NCBI GenBank assembly: GCA_002900995.3
Contig: CM035305.1
Coordinates: 1 to 64,000 of the forward strand
Reading direction: 5' to 3'
DNA from: Ganoderma boninense
Lineage: Eukaryota; Basidiomycota; Agaricomycetes; Polyporales; Polyporaceae
DNA length: 64,000 bases
A model generated the notes under the pieces. The model ran no database searches. It was given only the letters and a program-made list of their open reading frames with translations, and was not told the DNA's origin. The translations under genes and the position numbers were made by a program. This document shows, in pieces, positions 22,766 to 34,431 of the stretch (position 1 is the first letter of the stretch; each line of letters starts with the position of its first letter).

Positions 22766-24224
22766 ATGTCTTTCGTCCGTGCCTCTTTCTCCGCTCGCAC
22801 GGTGGTATGTCTTCTCCTCTTCTCTTCTCTTCTCTTTTCTTGTCTTCCCTCTCACCCATTACGCTCTTTTTCCAGCTCGCGAACGCACGCCGATACTCCA
22901 CTGCTCCTCCTTCTCCCGCCAAGCTCAACAACCTCCCCATCTTGCTCGCAGGTGCCGCCGGTACGTCTTTCCTCACTACTCCATTCATCCCCTCACTTTT
23001 CAACTCTGATCCAGGTGCCGCTCTTGGCGCATACATTTACAATGCCGCCACCGCCGCCCCAGTCAAACCAAAAATCTCTGACAAGAGCCCCCTCGACCCC
23101 CAGAACTTCGTCGACTTCAAGCTGAAGAGGGTCGAGGAATATAACCACAACACCGCAAAGTACGTCTTCTTCTTGCCTCCCTCCTCCCCACACCCCGACC
23201 TCCAACCCGCTTCTTCGTTCAGGTATATCTTCGAGCTTCCCCCCGACACCGCTTCCCTTCTCCCCATCGCCTCATGCGTCGTTGTCAAGTCTCCTTCCGA
23301 CGCATCGTCCCCCCTCCTCGACGCCAAGGGCAAGCCCGTCATCCGCCCTTACACTCCCATATCTCCCTCCGACCTCCCTGGCGAGCTCACCTTCATCATC
23401 AAGCGCTACGAACAGGGCAACATGTCCAAGTACATCCACAACCTCGCCGTCGGCGACAAGCTTTCCATCAAGGGTCCTATCCCCAAGTTCGAGTTCAAGA
23501 GTCCGTCTTCTCTCTAACCTCTTCGAGTCCTCTCGATGCTAATATCGCGCCGGCAGTCAACCAGTTCGACGAGGTCGGTATGATTGCAGGCGGCAGCGGC
23601 ATGTAAGCTCGTTCTGTTCTTCACGTAATCCGTATTTGTGCGCTCATTTCCCCTCCCAAGCGCCCCCATGTACCAGGTCCTCGACTTTGCTCTCAAGGAT
23701 CCCTCCAACAAGACCCGCTTCACCCTCCTCTTCGCCAACGTATCTGAGAAGGATATCCTCCTCAAGGAGGAGTTCGATGCCCTCCAGAAGAAATACCCCA
23801 AGACGTTCAACGTTGTCTATACCGTCGACAAGGCCGAGGCCAACTGGCAAGGTCAGTCCGCCACTTCCGTAGGTGTGTTGAATCGCGCTGACGTCTCTGG
23901 ACTTTTGTAGGGGCTACTGGCTTTGTCACCAAGGAGCTCATCCAGCAGCACATTGCGTCTCCGACTCTCGGCGAGAAGACCAAGGTTTTCATCTGCGGTC
24001 AGTGTTGAGCTCTTCTTCCTTCATCGGTCTCGCTAATCGCCGTGCTCGTACAGGTCCACCGGGTCAGGTTGCTGCTATTGCTGGTAAGAAAGAGGGGTTC
24101 AAGCAGGGCGCTCTCAGCGGTGTCCTCAAGGATCTCGGTTACACTGAGGACCAGGTACGCGTCCGCATTTTTGATTCTGAAGGGGTCCTCTGATACGCGT
24201 TTCCGTCAGGTCTTCAAGTTCTAG
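22766..24224 (+). CDS. MCR1: NADH-cytochrome b5 reductase, mitochondrial (Mcr1)
   Basis: An FAD enzyme that passes electrons from NADH to cytochrome b5 and similar acceptors in the mitochondrial outer membrane and intermembrane space. Nine exons: 22766-22804, 22876-22960, 23015-23159, 23223-23500, 23557-23602, 23661-23851, 23911-23997, 24054-24154 and 24210-24224. They give 328 aa, typical of the family. The N-terminus is a Ser/Arg-rich presequence (MSFVRASFSARTVLANARRY) followed by one membrane segment (LPILLAGAAGAALGAYIY). The FAD site shows RPYTPISPSD and GNMSKYIHNLAVGD. The NADH side shows GMIAGGSGIAPMYQVLDFAL, LLFANVSEKDILLKEE, and KVFICGPPGQ. The protein ends in the family-typical VFKF. 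Confidence 0.95.
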
Positions 24225-24226
24225 AC

Positions 24227-24281
24227 AGCATATATCCAGCGTATATCCAGCATATATCCAGCATATATCTAGCATATATCC
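24227..24281. repeat. 11-bp tandem repeat after MCR1
   Basis: Five units of AGCATATATCC in a row, with one base change in two of them, starting 3 bp after the MCR1 stop codon. The unit is AT-rich in an otherwise GC-rich area. It lies in the 3' UTR and may act in 3' end formation. Confidence 0.9.
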
Positions 24282-24520
24282 GATGTATCAATGCGATCTA
24301 ACGAACGTTCGAAAGCATTCGAAAGCATAAATAGTGGATGAGGCGCCGAAGCGGCATTTGCCGGCCCTTGTATTTCGGTGAGACGCGTGCATCGTGACCG
24401 TCTCGAGGACGAGTACAACACGGCCCTTGTACAGATCCAGGTTCGAGTCCGCGTCCCGCCCTACAAAATGATACGGGGATGCGATCTCTGGCTGCCCATA
24501 TCTCTTCCTCCCCACCCACC

Positions 24521-26915
24521 ATGGGCCAACGCACCAGTGGGTTCGTCGATTTGGCGAATGCTCACTCTCAGACTATTCGCATCCCCAACTCAAAACAAAA
24601 GATGCCTTCAGTGCCGAGCCGTGTTCTCAACGACGACGTCATACTTGATAACATCCTCCCAAATTTGGACTTGAAGGACATCCTTGCTGTCCGGCAGGTG
24701 AGAATTTGCCTTGGCCGACCTTCAGCCTGCGCTCACTATGTTTCCAGGTCAGCGACCAAATGCGCCAGTGCTCGAACCAGCCAGCTGTGTGGAAGCGTAT
24801 CCTCGCCAACACCGAGCACCGGCTGCCTCCCCTCCCGCCCACTGCACGCTATTCGTTGGCTAACCTCTCTCGATTCGAAGCCGAGCGCCTTTACACTCGC
24901 TCTGTCTCCCTCCCCACGCAATGGGACCAGGATCGGCCGAAATGTATGCGTCGCTGGGAGATAGATGCCCAGCGCAAGGTTCTCGAGATGGCTTTGCTCC
25001 CTGGGGGGCAGTACCTCGTCGCGTCCATGCAAGACCGGAAACCGACGCGGCATTCTATTGAGGTCTTCGCGTCCGATTTCCAGTATTCGATGGGCTTTCC
25101 CTTTGCGCGGTTCGAGACGCCGACGAAGGCGTTCAACCTTCGCGCGAAGTACCTGACGTTCCACGGAGAGCCGGGAATTGTCATTGCGTACATTCGGAGG
25201 GATTATCGCAGGGACAAGTTCAAGAGCGAGTGAGCGTTCGGCTCTGTTCTTATGCGCATTGTAGAGAACTGACGTCTTGCCATGCAGATTCGACGTGAAC
25301 CGCATCGCGCCCGACTCCGACTGGTTCTCCTCAAAAGTGAAGTACGAGTGCGTCGTCCTGCACGTCCCGCTCAAGTCCCTGGAGCACCTCTTCAACAACG
25401 ACGTGCCCTGGGACTGTCGCGAATACCGCACGCGCGCCCGACAGCAGCCCCGGCCGTTCCGGGTGCTGACAGAGATCACCTCGCGGTCGCGCATGAGCGT
25501 GCCAGTCATCGACGAAGACCGCCACGGCACGCCGTTCGTCGCGGTGCTCAAGCACCCGGACCGCATCGTGTACAAGAACCTCGACGGCGGCCTCGGGTGC
25601 ACGATGTACTGCGAACCGCATCCTACCTACGACGAGCTCGTACGTGCACCATCTCCTATTTACCCATTCCGCTCATCAATGAATAACGACACGCTCGCAG
25701 CCGCACGCGATCATGGCCTTCACCTTCCTCCGCCGCCAGCACCAGTTCCTCCTTATCCGACGCGCGGGCGACGACCCAGACGTGTTCGACCTCGCCGCGA
25801 CGGCCGCGCACCTCGCCGAGCTCGACCCCGACGAAGACCCGAGCGGGCCCTACTACTTCGCCGAGCTCTACGACGTCGACGCACTCTGCGCCCCCGGGAC
25901 GTCCTCGACGCGCACCGCGGCGCAGCGCACGGCCGTGCACGACGCCGGGTGGAACTTCTGGCGGCACGTGTGGATCACGGACCCGAGCGCGGGCGCCGCG
26001 CTCCGCGCCGACGCGAGCGTGCACGCCGACCGGGGCGACAGCGCGAAGTCGAAGTCGAAGCCGCCCCCGATCACGATCTTCGTGCAGGCGGCGCGCTCGT
26101 ACGGGCTCGTCTTCAACACGTTCTTCCCCGACCCGGAGCCCGTCCCCGTTCCCGTGCGCGTTCGCGGCGCGGGGGAGGAGGGGCGCTCCGACTACGTGTT
26201 CGTGCTCACGGAGGACGACGAGTTCGTCGAGACGCAGCCGCTGCCGGAGGGCGTGGAGAGCCTGAACGATGTGTACGAGCACCGGGTGCTGCTGGGCGCG
26301 ACGCGGCCGGTCATCTACGCCGTGCCGCGCGAGGGGAGCCGGGCGCACGGGTTTAAGGTCCAGATGCTCGGCGGGGTGTGGGACGAGGGGCTGCTGGACA
26401 GGCCGCTGCCCGCGCCCGGACTGCCGGTTTTGGGGGAGGCGCAGGAACAGGAAGTCGACGCTGAAGATGAAGAGGCCGGGGTGCCGGGGGATGACGATGC
26501 GGATGGCGACGCAGAGGATGCAGAGGATGCAGAGGGCCAGGATGCGGCTATGGAGGACGGGGTCGATGACGACGCCGACGACGATGCTCACGGGGTGGAT
26601 GAAATGGCGGGGGACGAGGACGAGGACGAAGACGAAGACGGGAACGAGGATGGAGGCGGGGGAGATGCTGCGCCTCTGGATGCTGGAGATGCTGGGGATG
26701 ACGACGACGAGACGTCGGACATCCTCGAGGACGTCGACTCGAGCCGCGTCCGGGTCAGCCACCAGTTCGACATCGCGTTGGAAGACCTCGGTGACGTGTC
26801 CGCGATCGCGTGGGACGAGACGATAGGGCGGCTCTGCATAGGGTACGCAAGCAACTCGAAGATCGCGGTGTTTGACTTCGCGGGCGCACCAGTGCCGGCG
26901 GATGCTCGCGCCTAG
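24521..26915 (+). CDS. F-box protein with long acidic C-terminal region
   Basis: A likely substrate receptor of an SCF ubiquitin ligase. Exons 24521-24697, 24748-25229, 25288-25639 and 25701-26915 add up to 741 aa. An F-box-like segment spans residues about 33-75 (VPSRVLNDDVILDNILPNLD, then LKDILAVRQVSDQMRQCSNQ and AVWKRILAN). The middle part alternates short beta-like stretches (RWEIDAQRKVLEMALLPGGQ, PTRHSIEVFASDF). The last line ISR-like VSAIAWDETIGRLCIGYAS looks like a propeller blade. Between residues about 570 and 690 there is a strongly acidic, low-complexity stretch of Asp/Glu with Gly, Ala and Met, made by GAC/GAG/GAT codons. The substrate is unknown. The F-box call rests on pattern only. 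Confidence 0.75.
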
Positions 26916-27170
26916 TTACCTCAGTCGTCTGGGGCCACACACATTTCTGTACACAAAACTTGAACTTAGCAGACGGAGCCTGGCAGATGACGAATGCGGT
27001 GTACAGTGTATATTATTTGCTCAGATACATATGACGATGCTCACGCTTAGTTATGCAAGTGCCAGTCGTCTTGGGCCCTATACTTACTACACCTCTGTAC
27101 ACAAATTATATTCAAGACGCGGGCTGGCAGGCGATGAACGCACGGTGTACTGTACTGTATCTTAGATACG
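26911..27170. repeat. Diverged tandem duplication, period about 140 bp
   Basis: The block 26911-27010 (cagtcgtctggggcc ... tctgtacacaaa ... gcctggcagatgacgaa ... ggtgtacagtgta) recurs at 27050-27160 (cagtcgtcttgggcc ... tctgtacacaaa ... ggctggcaggcgatgaac ... ggtgtactgtactg). It lies at the 3' end of the F-box gene and probably in its 3' UTR. No coding potential. Confidence 0.75.
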
Positions 27171-27746
27171 AAAAGGTATTTCCTGGCCAGTGACTTCGTG
27201 GTTAACAGCTATGTCACGAAACCTCGGTGTGCGCGGCGGGGGCCGGGCCGGGACCAAGTTCAAGTACTCCCTTAATCTACTCCCGGGCCCCTTCTGGTGT
27301 GAACACTTCTCCTATACGGAGCTACGCCAGTGAGTGCTGTAATAGCATAATGACTCTTGTCAATTGTCGATGGGAGTCACTCGCCACATTTTCCTGTCGC
27401 TACCGTCAACCACAATTAATGGCTCAGGCTGCCGTCCCGACTGGTCGTTGCCGCGGGCGCTTCAAGTTCATCATCCACCGGCACGCCACAGTGTGCTCCT
27501 GAGTCTTGTCTACTCTGCGCTCGCTGTTCTTACGTTCACCTTGAACCCGTTCAGCAGAGAACTGTGCAAATTCCGTAGGCTTGGAAGGCTGCTATCATAT
27601 TGCCCAACATCAAGTCGCGCGTGCCGCAATCCGAGTTGAGAGTAAGTACCGAGCTCATATGATTATGCATATTCTGGTCGGGGTTTCTGTGCTATCTGCG
27701 GATGGGCCGCTGAAGCTGTGGTGACTAGTTAGGGGTTTCGCGGGCC
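27171..27746. promoter_or_regulatory. Intergenic region before the Mug135-like gene
   Basis: No gene is supported. It holds the presumed promoter of the Mug135-like gene. Apart from 'aattaatggc' and short GC-rich hairpins nothing stands out. Confidence 0.4.
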
Positions 27747-28349
27747 ATGGATGGAGCGGTCTGGCAGCAGCTTATGGCGGCGATGGATCACATGCAGGCG
27801 GAAATGGCCCAGGGCTTCGCCGAGGTGAACGCACGACTCGACGGGGTCATCGCACAGTTCGACGAGATGAATACGCGACTCGACGAGATGCAGGCGGTCT
27901 CAGTCAAGGGCAATGAAAAAAGAATGACCAAGGTATTTACGTGTTCCGCCCCTGTCAGGCCCAGCTTGTTCTCAAACGCAGTGCGAAAGCGCGAGAACGG
28001 GGTTTACAGCGACAGCTCCGGAGATATTGCGCAAGTGCCGTTCCAGAACGGCATGTTCCTATGGGGAAAGGAAGTCAACGGTCCAGACAATACCGTGCGT
28101 GCATTCATGGCTTATTCAACCATCTACTTACTTACTTTCCCCTTCGGGTACTTATATATGCTGTGTCTGCTGCAGAGGGTCACGCTCCCGGAGCTCAGGA
28201 GCGTCGATGCCGTCAAGAGCCTCACTGCGCCCGAACTGTACGGGTTCTTCCAAGGGTACTACCCCGGCGAAGCGCTGCCTCCCGCTGTCCACTGCCGGGA
28301 GAAGATCCTGCTCGCTATCGGGATGAGGAAAGCTCTTCATCTGCTGTAG
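27747..28349 (+). CDS. Mug135-like C-terminal domain protein
   Basis: A small protein of a lineage-expanded basidiomycete family related to the S. pombe meiotic gene product Mug135; its role is not known. The N-terminal half is an amphipathic coiled coil (MAQGFAEVNARLDGVIAQFD and following, about residues 12-55). The C-terminal half has the family pattern VPFQNGMFLWGKEVNG, then VTLPELRSVDAVKSLTAPEL, then YGFFQGYYPGEALPP. The uninterrupted frame is 200 aa, but a good intron (28095-28175, gtgcgt ... ctgcag, 81 nt, divisible by three, no stop) probably removes 27 hydrophobic residues and joins GPDNT to RVTLP. A second, truncated copy lies at 7323-7710. Family assignment is by recalled pattern. 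Confidence 0.65.
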   Translation: MDGAVWQQLMAAMDHMQAEMAQGFAEVNARLDGVIAQFDEMNTRLDEMQAVSVKGNEKRMTKVFTCSAPVRPSLFSNAVRKRENGVYSDSSGDIAQVPFQNGMFLWGKEVNGPDNTVRAFMAYSTIYLLTFPFGYLYMLCLLQRVTLPELRSVDAVKSLTAPELYGFFQGYYPGEALPPAVHCREKILLAIGMRKALHLL

Positions 28350-29018
28350 TGTGCGTACCGTCTCAGATTTCATCCATCCCTATGACGTGGCGGTAACGTT
28401 GTTACATCCTACTCCGGCTGCACTCCTTTCAGAACTCACGGTCGTCAATTCTATACGCATACACATCTATGAACTTCTCCGAAAAGCACACCCGTACCTT
28501 TCCGTCCTCTGTCCGAGCCCGAATCCGAGTCATGCCTTCTCCCCCAATCCTTTAACCACGGTGGACACGCGTTGAAGGCAGCGATGTGCCGGGTACGCGT
28601 AAGGAAGACCACGATTTGAGGGGGACCCTAGGCCTGGACCGGCGGTGGCACGAGAGTCGAGAGAGGCGGAGGGAGTGGGTAGTACCGACACCGACGGCAT
28701 GGTCGCGTCGGATACCAGACAGCGTGATCACAAAGTGCGGGAGGACGATGCAGAGAGCGAGTACGAGTACGAGTCCCTGTCCGTGAGGTTGGTTGCCCTT
28801 GTATGCGTATGCGGGGTATATGCACAAGTCGGTGGCCTGCGCAGCCGGGGTCGCGCGTGGGGCCGCATAGAGGTCTGTGCCGTCGGTCCGAGCCAGAGTC
28901 TGATATGTACCGTGGCCACGCGTCAGAGCAGGGTCACCTATCTGACGCATCGTCCTGTCAACACCTCGCGTCGTCCTTCCTTGCAAACAAAGAAGCCGTG
29001 CAGCACCCTCAGGAGCTG
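28350..29018. other. Intergenic region, convergent 3' ends
   Basis: It lies between the Mug135-like gene (+) and the membrane protein gene (-). A long frame on the plus strand (28645-29334) overlaps the downstream gene antisense and has no recognisable content. No gene is supported. Confidence 0.45.
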
Positions 29019-30829
29019 TCAAACGGTCCCCTCAGGCTTCCTCCGCGCGCCATCGCACGCGTTCCAGGTGTCGGTGTCCCCCGAGTCCTCGTTGTTCAAG
29101 TTGACGCGGCCCACCTCCGAGCCACCAAGCTCGATGAGCGGCAGCTCCGCCCGCGCGACCGGCGAGTGTCCGAATTGGTTTCCGTCGAGGCCAAGCGCGT
29201 TGGTGTTCGTCTCGACTGCGATCTGCCCCAGTTGGAGTTCCAGCGCGTCGAGGGCGCACTTGTCCCGGTCCATGAACGCCTTGTCGATGTGCGACCTGTC
29301 CAACGCCACGAGGACGACGATCAGGGCCGGGTAAATCGCCTGGCGTCACCGTGACAGGGAGCAACGTCGATGCAGTGCGCGAGTGACACCCACGGCCGAA
29401 CGGATAGAGAAGAGTCAGACAAGCTCAAGTTACGGACCAGCTCGGCTCGATCGTCGCACGCATAGTTGAACTGGACGTACGATAGCAGGCACGAGAGCCC
29501 CATTGACCACGACCCCAAAGATGTCCAGGAAGCTGTTGACGGCCGGGCCCGACGCCGGGCCCGGCGGCGCGTACTGCGTGAACTGGAACGCCACGATGAC
29601 GACCTGCGTTGCATATACAACGGTCTCAGCACCGCCCTCAGCCCGCACGACAAACACAGGCGAGAGACGTACCCAGAGCGCAGAGTACCCCACGCCGGAC
29701 TCCACGAGGAGCGCGAGCAGCTTCTCGACCTGTGCCGCGCGCGGGCCCGCGACGAGGTACCCCTTCAGGCGCGTCCGCGACTCCCTGCGCCACCGCGGCG
29801 CACGACATGAGAAAACGCGCATACACAGACACCGTGCACACCCGGGGGGGAGGGGGGACCGGGGGAGACTCACCACGCCTTGTACGCAACAAGCCCCGTA
29901 GCGACGCCGTTCGTGACGAGCGAGAGCACGCACGCGGCGATCCCCGCGGGGAACCGCTCGTACATGACCCCGGTCGTGAGCAACACCGCGCAGTCGGTAT
30001 AGAACTTGACGCGCGCGCTGCAGCTCAGCGCGGTGGCCGCGACGCCGAGCGCTGCGGAGCGGCGTGAGTTTGAGTGCTTGAACGACTCGAGGCGGGGCGT
30101 AACGTACCGAAAGTCGCGCACACGAGCGCGGCGCAGGCGGCGCTCACCGCTCGGTGCCTGTTCCACACGGCGCACGCGCGCCAGCACACGATGGCGTCGC
30201 CCAGCGTGATCTGCGGAGGACGGTCAGAGAGCCGAGATACTAATGAGTGATGTCCCCAGGGTGGACGACGAACGACGCACGTTGACGGTGAGTGCAGCGG
30301 TCGACGCGCACGCCTGCGTCGTGGAGTAGTCCTTGACGACGTCGGCAGGGAAGACGTGCACCTGCATGTACCCGCCGTAGGACCACAGGGAGGTCCTGGA
30401 CGTGATGACGGCGGAGAGGATGTTGGAGATGTGGAAGAGGATGTTGGTGGACACGTGAATCGTCGTGGACGTGAAGAGGCCGAGGAGCGCGAAGCAGAGG
30501 ACGATGCTGGTCGGGTCTTTGCGGCGGGCGCGGCTATGGGTTCAAGGAGGTGTGTTGAACTCAGGCTCATGGACGGCGCCGGATATACATGGACATTGAA
30601 CGCACCGCGCAAGGCCATAAATTGACAAGAGAAACACGATGGTGAGCAGGCCTGCACTCCGAGATGTTGGGCGTCAGCAGGTGCCATCAGGAGCCAGGAC
30701 TGGAAACGCCGTACCATAGAGACCGCCGAGCAAGCCAATCATCACGAACCGCTCGTGAATCTGGCGGGCGAGATATCGATAGCTACCTTCCAGAAAGGTA
30801 GCGGGCGGTATTGGACTTTGGTGGTCCAT
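29019..30829 (-). CDS. Serpentine membrane protein of the basidiomycete DUF6533/6534-like type
   Basis: A multi-pass membrane protein of a family abundant in mushrooms; function unknown. Start MDHQSPIPPATFLEGSYRYL at 30829, then short exons with hydrophobic segments: FVMIGLLGGLY, LLTIVFLLSIYGLA, DPTSIVLCFALLGLFTSTTI, the family-typical ITLGDAIVCWRACAVW, a helix around FYTDCAVLLTTGVMYERFPA, CVLSLVTNGVATGLVAYKAW, KLLALLVESGVGYSALW, ATQVVIVAFQFTQYAP, and AIYPALIVVLVALDRSHIDK. About seven helices result. The soluble tail of roughly 80 residues is acidic (LGGSEVGRVNLNNEDSGDTD) and ends at 29019. The exon set is fairly secure, but not every splice site was checked. Confidence 0.75.
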
Positions 30830-32399
30830 CCGAGTCGAAGGGGTCGCACGTGCCGCGAAGAGCCTTCTTCAAGTTGAACGGGTCGTGGTATGTTAACGTT
30901 ACTGTAGGAGGGCGGCGGATCGCTGTGCTCGAGTCGTAGAGGCGGCCCCGGGCAAAGAGTGGGACAGGCGGGTACTTATGGACCCCGTCAAGAAGACGCT
31001 GCTCACCCAAAAATATGTCACCAGTGCGCGTATGATCGCAATGACTCCTAGTCGGAGGATGTTTGATAGTTCGTTCGCACGGAAGTTTGCCTCGCAGTAG
31101 ATCATGATCCAACTCCTAGTCCATGCAGCTTTCGCGAAACGTAGGACAGGATGTCCGTGTATCGCATCGTGCGCAAACGCTGTGCCATGTACAGAGGTGC
31201 GCGGGGACGCCAAGAACGATGCGTGGAGGAGGAGGAGGAGGAGGAGGAGGAGGAGGAGGAGGAGGGAAGAATAGAGTTGAAGAGGCAGTGACGTACTGGT
31301 TTGGGCGAGTCAATCTGGCCGGGCGCTGGCGTTGTAAAATCCGAGCACAGGTTTGGGGGTCCCGCAGCGCTCTACATACACGAGAAAGATAGAGTGCACT
31401 CGCCTGTTGGAGATAGAGTGTCTTCGGTGGGACAAGGCTAAGCTTTACATAAGCCGTGGCCAGACACTAGTAATGCAAGTGCAGTGCAGCATCGCGGGCT
31501 GCGCTCGGCGGTAGACGTGCACGTAGCTGGAGGAGGTCTGCAGGGTGCCGAAGATCTGATGGTTGAGGAGGCTCAAAGCAACTCTGTCGGCTGGTCAAAC
31601 GAGAGGATGGGTTCCGAGTTGGCGATGTTGGCAGTGGATGTGGATGCGAAGTAATAGACAGCGGGAGAGGGAGAAATCGAATAATCTACCGCCGCGAAAC
31701 AAGACACGATGATGCACGACGACTCGAAGAAGAGGAGAAAAACTTTTGAATTTGTGGAGCTGGAGCAGCCGTTCACACAGATCCAACAAGGGCTGAGACA
31801 AGCGACGTCGACGTAAGAAACGTTTGAGTCAAGTTTGAGTCGAGGCGATCGACAGGCTGACACTGAGGGTGAGACACTGTCACAGAGGCGGCGGCCCGGA
31901 GTCGACGTCGTAAGTAGCCACAGCCACATCCATACCGCTCATCCGGCGTTTATCGGCCCGCGGACCCAACGTCACAAGTCCCCTCTCTCGTGCACACCCC
32001 CAATGCCCATAAACGCTCTCCACGCGTCCTCGTTCTGTAAAACTGCTAGCAGTCAGGCCAACAAATAACATCACTATCAGACCAATCCCAATACATGCGC
32101 TTCTTGCCCCCTCACAAATGTATTCAAGTCCAAATCAAATCACTGTCCCGCGACGACTCGGACATTATCCCATTGATTGCCATTAAGTCCCAGATATGTA
32201 TACTGCGAAAGGAACGCGACACTGATCCAATATAGCCGCAATTGCGAATATGGTACTAAAGCAAGAAAGAAAGAGAAAACAAATGCCCGAAAGAGACGAA
32301 AAGTGACAGCCCGTAGCATCGCATCGTTGTACGTCCGCTCATCCCCTTCTAGTTCACGTGTTCACCTATTAAATAATCCGTTCAACTAGAATGTGCTCT
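30830..32399. other. Intergenic region with GGA microsatellite
   Basis: It holds the upstream region of the membrane protein gene and the 3' flank of the laccase gene. The part 32040-32395 is A/T-richer, probably terminator and 3' UTR of the laccase. Frames of 60-118 codons at 30899-31929 show no conserved content. No gene is supported. Confidence 0.5.
31225..31265. repeat. (GGA)n microsatellite
   Basis: About 13 uninterrupted GGA units. On the opposite strand this reads as poly-proline codons, which is a by-product and not a gene. Confidence 0.95.
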
Positions 32400-34431
32400 T
32401 CAAAAGCTCTCGTCAAGGATGCTGCGCCTCTTCTTGGTGAGACCGCTCGGGTACGCAGACGCGTAAATCGGGCAGAGCTCCTCCCACGCAGCTGGTAGTA
32501 CAGCCCCAAACCAATCAGTCTCGGTCTTCGAAACACCAGAAGCGGACAGCACTTACTCGTCGGGGTGACGGAGCTCGAGACCTCGTCGTCCTCCTCGGCA
32601 AGCACGATGGCGAAGCCGGCCTCGAGGTGGTAGTCGATGTGGCAGTGGAGGAACCAGGGGCCCGGGTTGTTTGTGGTGAAGCGGATGGTGACGTTGTCGC
32701 CGACCTCGCCGACGTTGACGACGTCGCGCTGGGGCGGGTTCACGAAGTTGTAGTCTGTCTGCCCCGCGGAGCGCACCACGTAGAACGTGTGCTGTCCGGC
32801 GCGTGTGGTCAGCGGGGGTCACAGCAGCGCGGGGAGGTGCGAGAGGGGGGCACTTACGCCGTGCAAGTGGAAGGGGTGCGGTGCGCCGGCGGCGCCCCCG
32901 GAGCCCATGGAGAACGAGATCTCAATGGACGCGTTCGACGGCAGCGAGTAGTAGCTGCCCGACGGCAAGAGGTCGGCGGCCGCGACGCTGCCGGAGAGGA
33001 TCTGTAGGAGGGCGGGGACGGAGGGGGGCACGAAGGCGACGTCATTGATGAAGAACTCCGTGCCGTTCTGTGAACACGTTCTGTCAGCGTCCTGGATAGA
33101 CACGGAACCATAACAGAAACGCACGAAGTTGAAGTCGAGGTTGAGCGCGTAGTCGACACCGCCGACCTCGGCCGTGCCCGGCGCCGCCAAGTTCTCGAGG
33201 GGGACGAGGTCCGTCTCGTTGAGCGCGAGGACGGACGTCGTCTGGGTGGTCGTGGGCTCGATGGCGTCGGCGCCCGAGTAGCGCAGGACGGCCGAGTTGA
33301 CACCGCCGTCGAAGGTGGTCGTCCCGACGTTGGGGAGAGCGCGGATCCAATAGTTGTCCACGTCTTGGTCCGCCGTAAGCTAGAAGCAATCGAGTATTTA
33401 GATATATTCCCCACGACAGGACGAGGACAAAGGACTTACGACGAACGAGTAGCGCTGCCCGGCGTAGATCTGGATCGAGTCCACCACGACCGGCTCGTGG
33501 TTCACCGCGTCCGCCTCGATCACCGTCATGTCGTGCCCGTCGATCGAGAACGTGAAGTTCGGGTCGCACGCCATCGACACCAGCCGGAACCGGTACCGCT
33601 GGCCCTGCGTCACGTTGAACACCGCCAGGTCGCTCGACGCGCCCCCCGCGAACCGCCCCAGCCCGTTGATCAGCGTCGAGTCCGCCCCACCGCTGTCCAG
33701 TCCCACGCACGTCGTCAGCACCCTCACTCCACGTATATGCGCACTCCGAAGAAACAGAAACTCACGGGAAGCGGTTCCCAAGGCGCGCCGCCGTGTGCGT
33801 CCAGTCCGCAAGCGTGATCACCGTCGTCTCGTCGTCCACGTCGTACAGGCCCGCGTGCGGGTCCTCCGGGTCGTACACCACCATCGGGCCCCGCAGCCCG
33901 TCGCAGTACTGCGTCGACAGGTGGCTGTGGTACCAGAACGTGCCCGCCTGGCCCGTCGCCGTGAAGTCGTACAGGAACGAGTTCTCCGCCGAGATCGGGC
34001 ACTGCGTGATCATCGCCACCCCGTCCGCGTAGTTCGTACCCTGCTGGAACAGCCCGTGCCAGTGCTGTCGAATGGCGTATGGGGGACGCGGTCAGTTAGG
34101 TTGAGAGCTCTGGAAGGAAAAGCGTGCTAGACGTACGACGGTCGTGGCGGTGAGCATCGTGGTGTTGTCGAGGTTGTTGATCACGTTCAGCTGGAAGTTG
34201 TCGCCCTGTGACTGGGTTAGCTGTTTCCTCTGGTAAAATGTTGAATGAGTGTACCTTGTTACCGACAATGAGCGGGCCAGGGAACTGTCCGTTCATCACA
34301 ACGGCCGCACGAGTGTAGCCATCGGGCGTGATGTCCGCGTCCGAGATCGTAAGGTCCGCAACGGGCCCGATGGAAGCAGTGGCAAGCCGGACGAGGGCGG
34401 CCAGCACCGCGAAGCTTCGAGCCTTGCCCAT
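32400..34431 (-). CDS. lcc: Laccase, secreted multicopper oxidase
   Basis: It oxidises phenols with oxygen, as in lignin decay or pigment formation, outside the cell. The ATG at 34431 opens a signal peptide ([20 protein letters not shown]) followed by [20 protein letters not shown]. The four copper-binding boxes are present in order: [50 protein letters not shown] and [20 protein letters not shown]. Ten residues after the type 1 copper Cys is Phe, the feature linked with high redox potential. The usual HCHIDWHL has Tyr in place of Trp here. About nine short introns were seen. The last exon encodes [20 protein letters not shown] and a Lys/Arg-containing tail, stopping at 32400. A TATA-like 'gatataagc' lies about 145 bp upstream of the start. 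Confidence 0.95.

Noticed and set aside
24430..24465. tRNA-like B box (ggttcgagtccgcg)
   Set aside because: No matching A box, acceptor stem or cloverleaf could be built around it; it lies in the promoter of the F-box gene.
25656..26762. 368-codon minus-strand ORF
   Set aside because: Shadow of the F-box gene; its Val/Leu/Arg-rich composition mirrors the Asp/Glu-rich sense strand.
28645..29334. 229-codon plus-strand ORF
   Set aside because: Its second half is antisense to the last exon of the membrane protein gene; the first half has no recognisable content.
31116..31313. Poly-proline protein on the minus strand
   Set aside because: It is only the translation of the GGA microsatellite.
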